Of a stretch of 12,370 bases of DNA, positions 1 through 7,144 are shown piece by piece. The number at the start of each line of letters is the position of its first letter. Positions within the stretch are counted from its first letter, which is position 1. Made by a program: the position numbers and the translations under genes. Source of the DNA: Lachnospiraceae bacterium (lineage in GTDB: Bacteria > Bacillota > Clostridia > Lachnospirales > Lachnospiraceae); contig JAAUZS010000151.1 of assembly GCA_014804495.1 (NCBI GenBank), positions 1 through 12,370 of the forward strand. The letters run 5' to 3'. Below the pieces are notes generated by a model. The model had not been told where the DNA came from. It searched no databases and saw only the letters and a list, made by a program, of their open reading frames with translations.

Positions 1-966
1 ATTGGCTCTTACTCCCTCATAATCAGCTTTATCAAACGCCTTAAAAAAAAACGTTTGCAGCTCTAAAGCCTCTTTATCATTGTTTTTGCAGTTATCTTTA
101 ACAATCGGGCTCCACAATCTGAAATATCTGTTCACCCACTCTTCATAAAAGCCTTCATATTTATTAAAAATATTATGCTTCTCCATAAAAGCCCTTATAC
201 TTTTAAACACGTAAGATAAATCATTTATATCCTTGCTGCACTTTGTTATAGTGCCCGTATTTATAGTGGATGAGCGTGAATTACGATAATAAATATATCC
301 CTCATGGCTTGAGAATGACATACTCTGAGCATAATAAAACAGAATGCATGAAAATAGAATATCTTCTGTCATAACCAAATGTCGGACATTCCTGCTCAAA
401 TCCGTCCATGCATTTTCCCATAATTCACGAGAATAAAGTTTATTCCAAACCGTGTGAATCGAAAAATCCAATCCACAATCCTTTATAAAAAATTCAAAAA
501 TCTCCTCTTTTTCAATATCTCCACGCGTGCATAAAGAATAATTGCTGTTAAAAACGTACTTAAATCCATCTTCATCCATACATATTGTTTTTCCCATAAC
601 AATGTCCGAATGATTTTTTTCGGCATTTTTTACCAAAAGCCTAATCCAATCAATTGTTATAGTATCATCGGCATCCACAAATGCTATATATTCAGATTGA
701 GAGAATTTTACTCCGGTAAGTCTTGCCTGAAACAAGCCACGGTTTTCATCATGTCTTAAAACAGAAATCCGCTCATCTTTTTCCTTCATTCCATCAATAA
801 ATGCTGCATAGTCCTCAGTATTTCCATCATCTACCAATATAATTTCAATATTTTGATACGTCTGTGCAATAATGCTTTCAAGACAATTCTCAACTAGTTT
901 TTGCTCTACATCATAAATGGGAACTATAACCGCAATCTTTGGAAAACTTTTCATATTCTTATACAT
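1..966 (-). CDS. Family 2 glycosyltransferase, C-terminus cut by window edge
   Basis: This frame is open for 322 codons and runs off the left edge, so the protein is partial. It has a GT-A (GT2) fold start: VIVPIYDVE (residues 14-22), SIIAQTYQNIEIILVDDGN (31-49) and the metal and nucleotide-sugar motif DADD (98-101). A later stretch, VWNKLYSRELW, and then MTEDILFS are typical of bacterial GT2 enzymes that add sugars to capsule, exopolysaccharide or teichoic-acid-like glycans at the cytoplasmic membrane face. No membrane segment is visible. The usual Asn of VPVYN is Asp here, and the usual VDDGS reads VDDGN. The start at 966 is preferred because GAAAG lies 13 bases upstream; an in-frame ATG at 954 (MKSFPK) is the alternative. 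The sugar and acceptor cannot be told from the sequence. The region is AT-rich, which is common in surface-polysaccharide loci. Confidence 0.88.
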   Translation of the reverse strand, partial: MYKNMKSFPKIAVIVPIYDVEQKLVENCLESIIAQTYQNIEIILVDDGNTEDYAAFIDGMKEKDERISVLRHDENRGLFQARLTGVKFSQSEYIAFVDADDTITIDWIRLLVKNAEKNHSDIVMGKTICMDEDGFKYVFNSNYSLCTRGDIEKEEIFEFFIKDCGLDFSIHTVWNKLYSRELWENAWTDLSRNVRHLVMTEDILFSCILFYYAQSMSFSSHEGYIYYRNSRSSTINTGTITKCSKDINDLSYVFKSIRAFMEKHNIFNKYEGFYEEWVNRYFRLWSPIVKDNCKNNDKEALELQTFFFKAFDKADYEGVRAN

Positions 967-1009
967 TTTTTGTACTATTCTTTCAGCATGTTTTTTACAT
1001 TTCAAACAA

Positions 1010-1039
1010 TTTATATGAGTATATATCTACTCATGTAAA
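1010..1039 (-). promoter_or_regulatory. Putative SigA promoter of the glycosyltransferase with internal dyad operator
   Basis: On the minus strand, TTTACA (1039-1034) and TATAAA (1015-1010) are separated by 18 bp. Each matches the SigA consensus at 5 of 6 positions. ATGAGTA (1015-1021) and TACTCAT (1028-1034) form a perfect inverted repeat with a 6-bp spacer that fills the space between the two boxes. A protein bound there would be expected to block RNA polymerase. The product of the divergent small DNA-binding gene is the obvious candidate, but that link is inference. Confidence 0.5.
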
Positions 1040-1132
1040 TATACTATATATACAAGCTCATTTCAAGATGTTTTTCCGTAATCTATCATTAATTAGCGGA
1101 TAAATCTAAAACTTGCAGGTTGAGAGAAAGGT

Positions 1133-1372
1133 ATGGTTATCAGTGTGAAAGATATAGAATTTGGTAGAATCCGATTAAAACTTGATGAGATAATGAAGAG
1201 CCAGAATATTAGTGTCAATAAATTGGCATTCCGCTCTGAAATGCAGCGTACACAGTTAAAAGCATATCGTGACAATGATGTACAACGCATTGACCTTGCT
1301 GTTCTGGCACGTTTATGTTATGCCTTGGATTGTGATATTTGTGATCTGATCGAATATATTCCGCCACATTAA
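1133..1372 (+). CDS. Small Cro/C1-type helix-turn-helix DNA-binding protein
   Basis: This 79-residue protein is essentially one XRE/Cro-C1 domain of the compact HTH_26-like type. Helices run from about residue 15 to 75. The helix-turn-helix lies at ISVNKLAFRSEMQRTQLKAY (26-45), followed by LAVLARLCYALDCDICDLIEY, the usual helix 4-5 signature. It has no ligand-binding or dimerisation extension, so it is probably a simple transcriptional repressor or a phase or host-type regulator. It is the only plus-strand gene in the window, divergent from the glycosyltransferase and convergent with the hypothetical gene to its right. The ATG at 1133 has GAGAG about 6 bases upstream; a GTG at 1145 is an alternative start. 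A weak promoter (TTTCAA 1061-1066, TATCAT 1084-1089, 17-bp spacing) could serve it. The target is unknown; the dyad at 1015-1034 is a candidate. Confidence 0.85.
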   Translation: MVISVKDIEFGRIRLKLDEIMKSQNISVNKLAFRSEMQRTQLKAYRDNDVQRIDLAVLARLCYALDCDICDLIEYIPPH

Positions 1373-1374
1373 AA

Positions 1375-1398
1375 AATCGAGTGCCAGCGCACTCGATT
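1375..1398 (-). terminator. Intrinsic terminator of the hypothetical gene pair
   Basis: The arms AATCGAGTGC (1375-1384) and GCACTCGATT (1389-1398) pair perfectly over 10 bp around a 4-base loop. On the minus strand the stem is followed by a run of T (complement of the A-run starting at 1371), which makes a classical Rho-independent terminator for the gene ending at 1427. On the plus strand the hairpin starts 2 bases after the stop of the small regulator but lacks a good T-run, so it would end that transcript less efficiently. Confidence 0.88.
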
Positions 1399-1426
1399 CC
1401 AAGAATACTTAGTTCCTTCTCCGGTT

Positions 1427-2230
1427 TCAGTTTTCAGATTCAGTCGGCTCAGAAATTTTAAGGCTCATCACCATCTCCATTCCGCCAATCTGAGTAGTCG
1501 TAATCAAAACTCTGGAGCCATCCGGCTTTACGATGACTTCCGAGTCTGTTTTTGACTCTTCATCCTCTTTTGTTTTTCCAACGTCTTCACTTTTTAAACT
1601 GTTTGAGTTTTCAATTAATTTTTCAGCTTCATTTCCGTGCTGCATTTTCCTGTTTTTGCAGTATTCTAAAATATCCGTTATTATTTTGTCATACCTCAGG
1701 TATCCATCCCAGTTACCGAGTGTTTTCATATCGCTCCTAAGCTCGGACAGCATTGACATATAATCGGCTTTGTCGCTATAAGAAGCACTTGCCGCTTTGT
1801 CCTTTAAAATTGACATCGAAAAGAAAAGTGAATCCGATTTCTTTCCTGTGTGAATGCCCAATACCAGCATCTCCTTGTAAGAGCAGTTATTAGGATTTAC
1901 TTTGCTCACATCGATTTTTTCCTCATACTCATTTCCGTTACCGTCTGTTCCTTTTACAATGTATATGGGACTTTCTTCCGAGAAATCCTCTGCCCTGTAT
2001 ACATTAATGCTCTCGCCGCTCTGCGCATGGCATACTGAAAAAATCGCCTCCGGATCCAAATAAACTTTGTTTCCGCTGCCGGCCTGAACATATTTTAAGC
2101 TGAAATCCGTACTCTCAGCATTCATGTTTGCTCCTGCCTTATTCCTACTCGTTGCTTTTGTAATTCCTGAGTTTTGACTTGACTCCTGTATGTAATTTTG
2201 ATTATTATATCCGATTCCTGTTAATGACAT
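1427..2230 (-). CDS. Conserved hypothetical protein, Lachnospiraceae type
   Basis: I do not recognise a characterised family. The 267-residue protein is hydrophilic, without signal peptide or membrane segment. Its N-terminal ~40 residues are rich in Ser, Asn and Gln and probably disordered. A core of about residues 42-195 follows, with motifs such as NKVYLDPEAIFSV, EEKIDVSKVNPNNCSYKEML and NWDGYLRYDKIITDILEYC. A charged linker rich in Lys, Glu and Asp (about 197-230) leads to a C-terminal segment, VIVKPDGSRVLITTT, followed by GGMEMVMSLKISEP. I recall that the last segment resembles the C-termini of other uncharacterised clostridial proteins, which I cannot verify here. The start is supported by AGGAGA 8 bases upstream. 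It is 68 bp downstream of the next hypothetical gene on the same strand and is followed by a strong terminator, so the two probably form one transcript. No function is assigned. Confidence 0.75.
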   Translation of the reverse strand: MSLTGIGYNNQNYIQESSQNSGITKATSRNKAGANMNAESTDFSLKYVQAGSGNKVYLDPEAIFSVCHAQSGESINVYRAEDFSEESPIYIVKGTDGNGNEYEEKIDVSKVNPNNCSYKEMLVLGIHTGKKSDSLFFSMSILKDKAASASYSDKADYMSMLSELRSDMKTLGNWDGYLRYDKIITDILEYCKNRKMQHGNEAEKLIENSNSLKSEDVGKTKEDEESKTDSEVIVKPDGSRVLITTTQIGGMEMVMSLKISEPTESEN

Positions 2231-2298
2231 AACTCAAATCTCCTATCCACTATATTCTTATGTTAGTTTATTGTAAAACCTTCTGCAATCTGTAACCG

Positions 2299-3093
2299 CT
2301 AATCCGCCTTTTTCCCCCTTAAAGACTCCAATAAAATATTAGTCTTAAAAGTCGAGAAAATCTGCATTGCCAGCATATCATAGTTTAGCGGTTCCCCTAT
2401 TTTCTCTCCTGTTTCATTTTCTGTCTGCTCTATAGCTGCAAGCTCCGCAAAATACTGTGATTTTGCCATCTGCCTGGCAATAGCTTTCTTTTCCTGCATT
2501 TTATCCAGTTCTTCCTTTAACTGCTTTCTACGCTTAGCCCTGCGCTCCCAGAAGCTGTCTTCGGATTTTTCATTAAACTGTTTATATCCGTTTCCGCTCC
2601 GAAACCCAAGACGCCAGACTTCCGTACGGCAGTCTTCTTTGGTTGCGCCGAAATGGAAAATTATAAATTTTCCGCCGCTTACGCCGCTCCATGGGTCGGG
2701 GTTTTGAAAATTAAATTTCAGGGTATCCAGAACCCATTTCTCATACTCCGGATCATTTTTCATGGCTTCAAAGCCTTCATCGGATATATGAACGGATATG
2801 GAATCCTGCATATTGGTAGAATCCACCGGAAGCGAGCCAATCTTATCATAAATATAGCTTTTATACTCTTCCATGGACATATCCTCAACTAAAATACCGT
2901 TCATACTCCTTGTATCCGATATTCCTTCACTTTTTCCGCTCTGCCCCTCTGTGCTTTTCTCAACTAACTTATCATGGAAGCTTGTATTTTCTGCTCTATA
3001 AGCGCTGCTTGTTCTATTGTTCTGTGCCTGACAAGTCATGAGAATATTGTGACAAAATCTGGTCATAGCGCTGAAATTCATTGTGTTGTCCAT
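2299..3093 (-). CDS. Conserved hypothetical protein, first gene of a two-gene unit
   Basis: No characterised family is recognised. The start was set at ATG 3093 (MDNTMNFSAM) because AGGGG lies 6 bases upstream; the frame is open for 30 more codons upstream, but that part is Cys/Arg-rich and has no ribosome site. The resulting 264-residue protein is hydrophilic, with no signal peptide or membrane segment. After a low-complexity N-terminus (about 1-60) comes a core with MSMEEYKSYIYDKIGSLP, then ISDEGFEAMKNDPEYEKWVL and FIIFHFGATKED. A basic, probably helical or coiled-coil stretch (WERRAKRRKQLKEELDKMQE) follows, and a helical tail. I recall similar proteins in Lachnospiraceae, often in several copies and without function; this is memory, not a search. 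It is probably co-transcribed with the hypothetical gene at 1427-2230. Confidence 0.75.
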   Translation of the reverse strand: MDNTMNFSAMTRFCHNILMTCQAQNNRTSSAYRAENTSFHDKLVEKSTEGQSGKSEGISDTRSMNGILVEDMSMEEYKSYIYDKIGSLPVDSTNMQDSISVHISDEGFEAMKNDPEYEKWVLDTLKFNFQNPDPWSGVSGGKFIIFHFGATKEDCRTEVWRLGFRSGNGYKQFNEKSEDSFWERRAKRRKQLKEELDKMQEKKAIARQMAKSQYFAELAAIEQTENETGEKIGEPLNYDMLAMQIFSTFKTNILLESLRGKKAD

Positions 3094-3172
3094 ATGATAC
3101 CCCTGTTCCTTTCTCAACTTACGAATTTGAGTGCATGCGCAGCATTGCGACTTTTTTCTGTATGTGGTAACT

Positions 3173-3178
3173 ATTATA
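3173..3178 (-). promoter_or_regulatory. Candidate -10 box for the hypothetical gene pair
   Basis: TATAAT is read on the minus strand about 80 bases upstream of the chosen start at 3093. No good -35 hexamer sits at 16-18 bp: the nearest TTGATA is only 13 bp away. The region is AT-rich, so chance is possible. It is the best candidate in this leader. Confidence 0.3.
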
Positions 3179-3347
3179 CGCATATTATTTATATCAAGAA
3201 TTTCCTTATATCAATAATACGAATCATACAGTATAAAAGTTGCAATAGGAAGGGATTTGCTGCTGAATTGGTATCAAATGCAGGGTTTTTGTATCAGGCG
3301 TACGAGTAAGAAATGGCTTCAAAGAATATTACTCCTGTTTATATGTT

Positions 3348-3371
3348 AAAAGGAGGGCCCTCAGGTCCTCC
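3348..3371 (-). terminator. Probable terminator of the ABC exporter operon
   Basis: GGAGG (3352-3356) pairs with CCTCC (3367-3371), and CC (3358-3359) with GG (3364-3365), around a 4-base loop. One position between them is unpaired on the minus strand (A against C) and a G-U pair on the plus strand. On the minus strand the stem is followed by TTTT (3351-3348). It lies about 150 bases after the stop of the last exporter gene, with no better hairpin closer. Confidence 0.5.
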
Positions 3372-3525
3372 CCCGGTCTCAGTCCTCACGAGTATCTGAA
3401 ACCTAATCGCTGATTGTAAGTTTACCAAAAACATATCTTCCTGTCAAGGATGGATATTTTGATAATTACAATCAACGATAATATATGAAATTTATCGAGA
3501 AATATTCAGAATCTTATTTTTGAAA

Positions 3526-4335
3526 TTAATTCCCGGAACTCTTATAAAATCTAAGACTGTACCTCCAAAAGCCATAAGCCGCCAGATACAGAACCACTCC
3601 GACAACAGGAGTAAGGTACATGTAAATCGCAGGATAGCCTGCCATATCTTCCTTGCGCAGGAGATATTGCGCCGGGAAATAGTTGACAAAGGCAAACGGA
3701 ACGATATAAATCATACAAAACTGAATGGCTTTGTGAAAGATACTGATAGGATATCCCGCAAATTTTCGCATATTCCAGTAAAAAAGTTCTTTCAGGCTGT
3801 TTGTTTCGAGCAGATAGATATTAAGGGTGGCAAGAAACAAGAAAATCGCCCCCTGAATCATGACTCCGCCTATAACTGCAACAATATAGTAAATTATAGT
3901 ACCGGCACTCCATGTAATTCCCACTTTTCCCGCAGTACTTACAAACAGTACAATCCCCAGTCCGCCATGTCCGATTGCGGCAAACCAGTCTGCATTGGAA
4001 AAAATAAGCTGAAAAAGAAGCCCTCGCGGTCTTAAAATGAAGCGGTCAAAACCTCCGTTACGGACCGTTCCCCCAAAATCACGCAATCCGGTAAAGAAAA
4101 TAATGAGAATTCCATAGGTTAAGAACAAAAGACTGAACAAGAACAGCAGTTCATGCATATCCCAGCCATTTAAGGTATCAAATTTAAGCAATGTAAAATA
4201 GATTACAATGATTCCGGTTGCTTCTCTTAAGAATACGGTAAGGGACTTAAGAACCGTATCCACTCTATATTGAAACCATGATTTCATAATGGTTCCGGTG
4301 TAGACGCCTATAAGATGTATCGTATCGTTTTTCAT
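3526..4335 (-). CDS. ABC-2 family exporter permease, DUF990 type (second permease)
   Basis: This is a 269-residue membrane protein with about six hydrophobic segments (near residues 38-50, 62-81, 113-134, 143-173, 200-220 and 236-256). It matches what I know of the DUF990/ABC_membrane_6 permeases (PF06182), which form the membrane channel of ABC exporters for mostly unknown substrates. The cytoplasmic loop GGTVRNGGFDRFILRPRG (88-105) is the family hallmark, and YFPAQYLL (219-226) also fits. The protein probably pairs with the permease encoded just upstream as a heterodimer powered by the adjacent ATPases. It starts 26 bp after that gene's stop; the purine-rich site (AAAGGAGAAAG) is rather far from the ATG, so translation may depend partly on the upstream gene. 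Length is normal for the family. The substrate is unknown. Confidence 0.85.
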   Translation of the reverse strand: MKNDTIHLIGVYTGTIMKSWFQYRVDTVLKSLTVFLREATGIIVIYFTLLKFDTLNGWDMHELLFLFSLLFLTYGILIIFFTGLRDFGGTVRNGGFDRFILRPRGLLFQLIFSNADWFAAIGHGGLGIVLFVSTAGKVGITWSAGTIIYYIVAVIGGVMIQGAIFLFLATLNIYLLETNSLKELFYWNMRKFAGYPISIFHKAIQFCMIYIVPFAFVNYFPAQYLLRKEDMAGYPAIYMYLTPVVGVVLYLAAYGFWRYSLRFYKSSGN

Positions 4336-4361
4336 AATAAGAATCTTTCTCCTTTCTCAAT

Positions 4362-5159
4362 CTAGCCACCCTGCACAACAAGCTTTTTTTGTCCCTTTTT
4401 CCAAAGCAACATTCCAACAAAGAACAAAAAAACAATCCAGAATAACTGAAGCAAAAAGCCTTGCAGGATTTCCGGTAATGACAGCTGTCCCAGATAAATC
4501 TGCACCGGCATGAAATAAATGGAGGAAAAAGGCGTAAAACGAATAACTCCGTTCATCCAATCCGGCATAAACCAAAGCGGTATCATGGAACCTGACAGCA
4601 CGTTAATAAATACATTTTTAATCGTCATGACGCTCCATACATTAATAATCCAAAAAGAAAGCATCTGCACTGCGAAGCTGATCGTCCATAAAACTCCGTA
4701 GCCGAACAAAGCGCTAAGAAGGAACAAAAGCAGCATCAAAGGATCTGCCGGGGCTGCAATTCCGATGAAAATCACGGATACTGCCACTGCGGGAACAAAG
4801 TGAAACAGCAATTGAAACAGGGCATTTCCCAGATTATCCGCAAGCATTCTTCCGTGGAAACTTACCGGCAGCAGCATTTCGGTTGCAATGCTTCCGTCCT
4901 GAATACGATTCGGAAGGTAATAGTCGTTGACAAAAAACACGGCATCCAGTCCCAGCGACAGAATAAAGTTGGTGCCAACCATTGTGATTGTAATGCCGTC
5001 AACCTCTGTTCTTCCACCATAAAGAGCGCGGTAAATTTCCCAAAAAATAAAAATACGTAGGATAGTATTTAAAATCCCCATGAAATGATTAAACCTGTAT
5101 GCGCTCCTTCCAAGAAAGCTCTTTTTGGCAAAGGCAAAATAAGGATAGAGGATTGTCAT
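4362..5159 (-). CDS. ABC-2 family exporter permease, DUF990 type (first permease)
   Basis: This 265-residue protein has about six membrane segments (near residues 26-44, 57-78, 113-135, 140-163, 168-197 and 231-252). Between the second and third lies the loop NRIQDGSIATEMLLPVSFHG (84-103), which corresponds to the G-x-(hydrophobic)-LL-P loop of DUF990/ABC-2 permeases that contacts the ATPase. The short basic C-terminus (KKGQKK) is cytoplasmic. It overlaps the stop of the upstream ATPase by ATGA, which suggests coupled translation, and GGAGG lies 7 bases before the ATG. With the following permease it should form the membrane part of an exporter. Low identity between the two permeases fits a heterodimer. 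The substrate cannot be deduced. Confidence 0.85.
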   Translation of the reverse strand: MTILYPYFAFAKKSFLGRSAYRFNHFMGILNTILRIFIFWEIYRALYGGRTEVDGITITMVGTNFILSLGLDAVFFVNDYYLPNRIQDGSIATEMLLPVSFHGRMLADNLGNALFQLLFHFVPAVAVSVIFIGIAAPADPLMLLLFLLSALFGYGVLWTISFAVQMLSFWIINVWSVMTIKNVFINVLSGSMIPLWFMPDWMNGVIRFTPFSSIYFMPVQIYLGQLSLPEILQGFLLQLFWIVFLFFVGMLLWKKGQKKLVVQGG

Positions 5160-6151
5160 CGTGCCACCTCCCCATTATAAATTTTTCGTATAAGCCCTTC
5201 TATTTCAGGCTCGGAAACCATGAGATCCCTGATTGCATAATCGGCTAACAGTGAACTCATCAGGGAGTCAATATGCACTTCCCTGCTCTCAAACAGAAAA
5301 CGTTTTTTACGTCCGCCGGGTGTGTCGAGCTCTTTGATTTCCACATGTTCAATCGGTGCTACCGTGCAGTCCTGCACAAACTCTACGTCCACCTGCCTGG
5401 TTGTTCCGTAAGCATCGCGGATGCCGGAAAGGAGTCCGTCGTATACCTTGGCACCCTTATCTATGATAATCAGTCTTTTACAGGTTTTCTCGATATCCTG
5501 CATGTCATGTGTGGTAAAAATCATGGTAACCTTGTCCTTGGCGTTAAGTTCACAGATAAAATTCCTGATGGTTTCCTTTCCGACGACGTCAACGCCTATG
5601 GTCGGTTCGTCGAAAAAGACAATCTGCGGTGAATGTAAGAGCGCTGCGACTATGTCGGCACGCATCCGCTGCCCCAAAGAAAGCTGACGGACCGGCTGGT
5701 TTATGAAACCGGACATATCAAGCATATCCATAAAGCGCTTCAGATTTTTCCGATAGACATCATCCGGTATACGGTAAATTGCTTTTAGCAGTTCAAAGCT
5801 GTCGATAACCGGCAAATCCCATTGAAGCTGGGACTTCTGACCGAATACAACGCCGATGCTACCCACGTACTCTTTACGCTGTTTGTATGGGATATATCCG
5901 TTTACCCGCACGTTTCCTTCGTCCGGATATAAGATACCTGACAACATCTTAATGGTAGTCGATTTTCCTGCGCCGTTCGGCCCGATAAATCCGACCATTT
6001 CTCCCTGTTCAATGGAAAAACTGATGTTGTTTACCGCCCTTTTCTTTTCATATTTCGGAACAACCAGATTCGCCAGCATGCCCGGAATACCGGCGGAACG
6101 TTTGCTAACCCGAAAAGATTTACTTACCTCGTTTACTTCAATAAAGCTCAT
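5156..6151 (-). CDS. ABC exporter ATP-binding protein (canonical ATPase)
   Basis: This 331-residue cytoplasmic ATPase drives the DUF990-type permeases encoded directly downstream. All motifs are present: Walker A GPNGAGKST (57-65), Q-loop Gln in VVFGQKSQLQWDLPV (Gln105), signature LSLGQ (157-161), Walker B IVFFDEP (177-183) with the catalytic Glu182, and the H-loop His215 in TTHD. FGQKSQLQWDLPV is typical of ATPases that partner with DUF990 permeases. The N-terminal insertion of about 20 residues before AVNNISF and the ~100-residue C-terminal extension are also usual in this group. It overlaps the end of the preceding ATPase gene by 14 bp, with GGGGG 6 bases before its ATG, and overlaps the next permease by ATGA, so the genes form one operon. 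Confidence 0.92.
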   Translation of the reverse strand: MSFIEVNEVSKSFRVSKRSAGIPGMLANLVVPKYEKKRAVNNISFSIEQGEMVGFIGPNGAGKSTTIKMLSGILYPDEGNVRVNGYIPYKQRKEYVGSIGVVFGQKSQLQWDLPVIDSFELLKAIYRIPDDVYRKNLKRFMDMLDMSGFINQPVRQLSLGQRMRADIVAALLHSPQIVFFDEPTIGVDVVGKETIRNFICELNAKDKVTMIFTTHDMQDIEKTCKRLIIIDKGAKVYDGLLSGIRDAYGTTRQVDVEFVQDCTVAPIEHVEIKELDTPGGRKKRFLFESREVHIDSLMSSLLADYAIRDLMVSEPEIEGLIRKIYNGEVAR

Positions 6152-7043
6152 TGTTTTCCCCCTTCTCTATTCTGCTTACTGCATCTGAAAGTCCTGATTT
6201 ACGCGTATTTACCGCAGTAATCGTGGTCTGTGCCAAAATATTGCGAAGCAGTTCTGCAGAAGTGACGTAATTGGAATTGTAGGTCAGTTTTAATTTATTC
6301 TGATTAAGTGAGTAACTCTTAAGCGGCAGGTCTTCCATGTCAGGAATTTTTCCTGAAAAGCTTATTTCCATCATTTCATCAGGCGCAAAGTGCTTTAATA
6401 AGAGTTCTTTTTCACCGTAATAACGTAGAATACCGTGGTCTATAAGCGCAATTCTTTCGCAAAGTGCGGAAATTTCTTCCATATTATGTGAACTTATGAC
6501 AACAGTAGTTCCTTCCGCCTGTCTCTCCCTTAATATTTCCCGCAGACTGTCCTTCGCCGTCTGGTCCAGACCTTCTGTCGGTTCGTCTAACAATAGGAGT
6601 TTCGGACAAGTCATAAGAATGGCTCCGAGCTCCGCACGGCGTCTTTGTCCAAGCGAAAGCTGCTGCACATTTTCTTTTTCAAAAGAACAAAATCCCAACC
6701 GCTCTGCAAGTATATAATATTCTTTGCTAAAGATATCATCCCGCATCCGATAGGATATTTTTAAATTCCTGAAATTACTTTCCACCGTCTCCGTTCCCTG
6801 AAAAAAAGGAATATCAGCAAAAAACGCCCCTGTCATGTTTCCTAATTTCTGCCGGTTCTTCTCAGGAATAAGCCGCATGGTATGAACGCAGCCTGATTCC
6901 GGCCGCAACAGACCACACGCCAGCTTTAAAAAAGTGGTCTTACCTGAGCCGGAAGGACCGATAAGCCCCAGCGATTTTCCCTGTGGAATATGGATGCTTA
7001 AATCCGAAAGAATAAACTTACTGACATGTTCAAAAAATATCAT
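6138..7043 (-). CDS. ABC transporter ATP-binding protein with altered Q-loop
   Basis: This 301-residue ATPase is the first gene of the exporter operon. Walker A is GPSGSGKTT (29-37), the signature is LSLGQ (129-133), Walker B is LLLLDEP (149-155) with Glu154, and the H-loop His186 lies in SSHN. Where the sister ATPase has FGQKSQL, this one reads FADIPFF, putting Asp77 in place of the Q-loop Gln that senses the gamma-phosphate and couples to the permease. It may therefore be a regulatory or weakly coupled partner. The start was set at 7043 (MIFFEHV) because GAGGAAAGG lies just upstream; the frame stays open 27 codons further but enters the promoter and hairpin. The ~90-residue C-terminal extension is unlike that of its sister. 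It may heterodimerise with that sister or serve the same permeases; which of these holds is unknown. Confidence 0.88.
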   Translation of the reverse strand: MIFFEHVSKFILSDLSIHIPQGKSLGLIGPSGSGKTTFLKLACGLLRPESGCVHTMRLIPEKNRQKLGNMTGAFFADIPFFQGTETVESNFRNLKISYRMRDDIFSKEYYILAERLGFCSFEKENVQQLSLGQRRRAELGAILMTCPKLLLLDEPTEGLDQTAKDSLREILRERQAEGTTVVISSHNMEEISALCERIALIDHGILRYYGEKELLLKHFAPDEMMEISFSGKIPDMEDLPLKSYSLNQNKLKLTYNSNYVTSAELLRNILAQTTITAVNTRKSGLSDAVSRIEKGENNELY

Positions 7044-7088
7044 GGACCTTTCCTCACTTACAAAAATCGTCGCTGTGGCACAATTCCT

Positions 7089-7094
7089 ATTATA
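7089..7094 (-). promoter_or_regulatory. -10 box of the ABC exporter operon
   Basis: TATAAT is read on the minus strand, placing a start about 38 bases upstream of ATG 7043. No clear -35 is present; the region where one would sit is taken up by the hairpin at 7101-7129. The lack of a -35 suggests that an activator is needed. The adjacent LytTR regulator is a candidate, but this is inference. Confidence 0.45.
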
Positions 7095-7100
7095 CAAAAT

Positions 7101-7129
7101 ACCCCCTGCATCTGATGAATGCAAGGGGT
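7101..7129 (-). terminator. Hairpin after the two-component genes, terminator or operator
   Basis: On the minus strand the arms ACCCCTTGCAT and ATGCAGGGGGT pair over 11 bp, including one G-U pair, around a 7-base loop. They are followed by ATTTTG. On the plus strand the same position is a C-A mismatch, so the fold is better in minus-strand RNA. It lies 16 bases after the kinase stop and just upstream of the exporter's -10 box, so it may partly insulate the two units. Confidence 0.6.
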
Positions 7130-7144
7130 TGGGATAAACGACGC

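Larger units (their letters stand above)
3094..3525. other. Intergenic region between the ABC exporter operon and the hypothetical pair
   Basis: This 432-bp stretch has no convincing gene on either strand. The left half holds the leader of the hypothetical pair, with a -10-like TATAAT on the minus strand. The middle holds a hairpin that can end transcripts from the exporter operon. Near the right end, CGATAA (3476-3481) and TTATCG (3492-3497) form a weak 6-bp dyad. The rest is AT-rich and shows nothing I can name. Confidence 0.6.

Noticed and set aside
3094..3183. N-terminal extension of the hypothetical protein by 30 residues
   Set aside because: No ribosome site is present, the composition is odd, and it would cover the candidate -10 box; AGGGG favours ATG 3093.
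3520..4035. 171-codon open frame on the plus strand
   Set aside because: It lies wholly antisense to the second DUF990-type permease, has no ribosome site, and its translation resembles no protein family.
7044..7124. N-terminal extension of the first exporter ATPase by 27 residues
   Set aside because: It would overlap the -10 box and the hairpin, and a strong ribosome site precedes the ATG at 7043.
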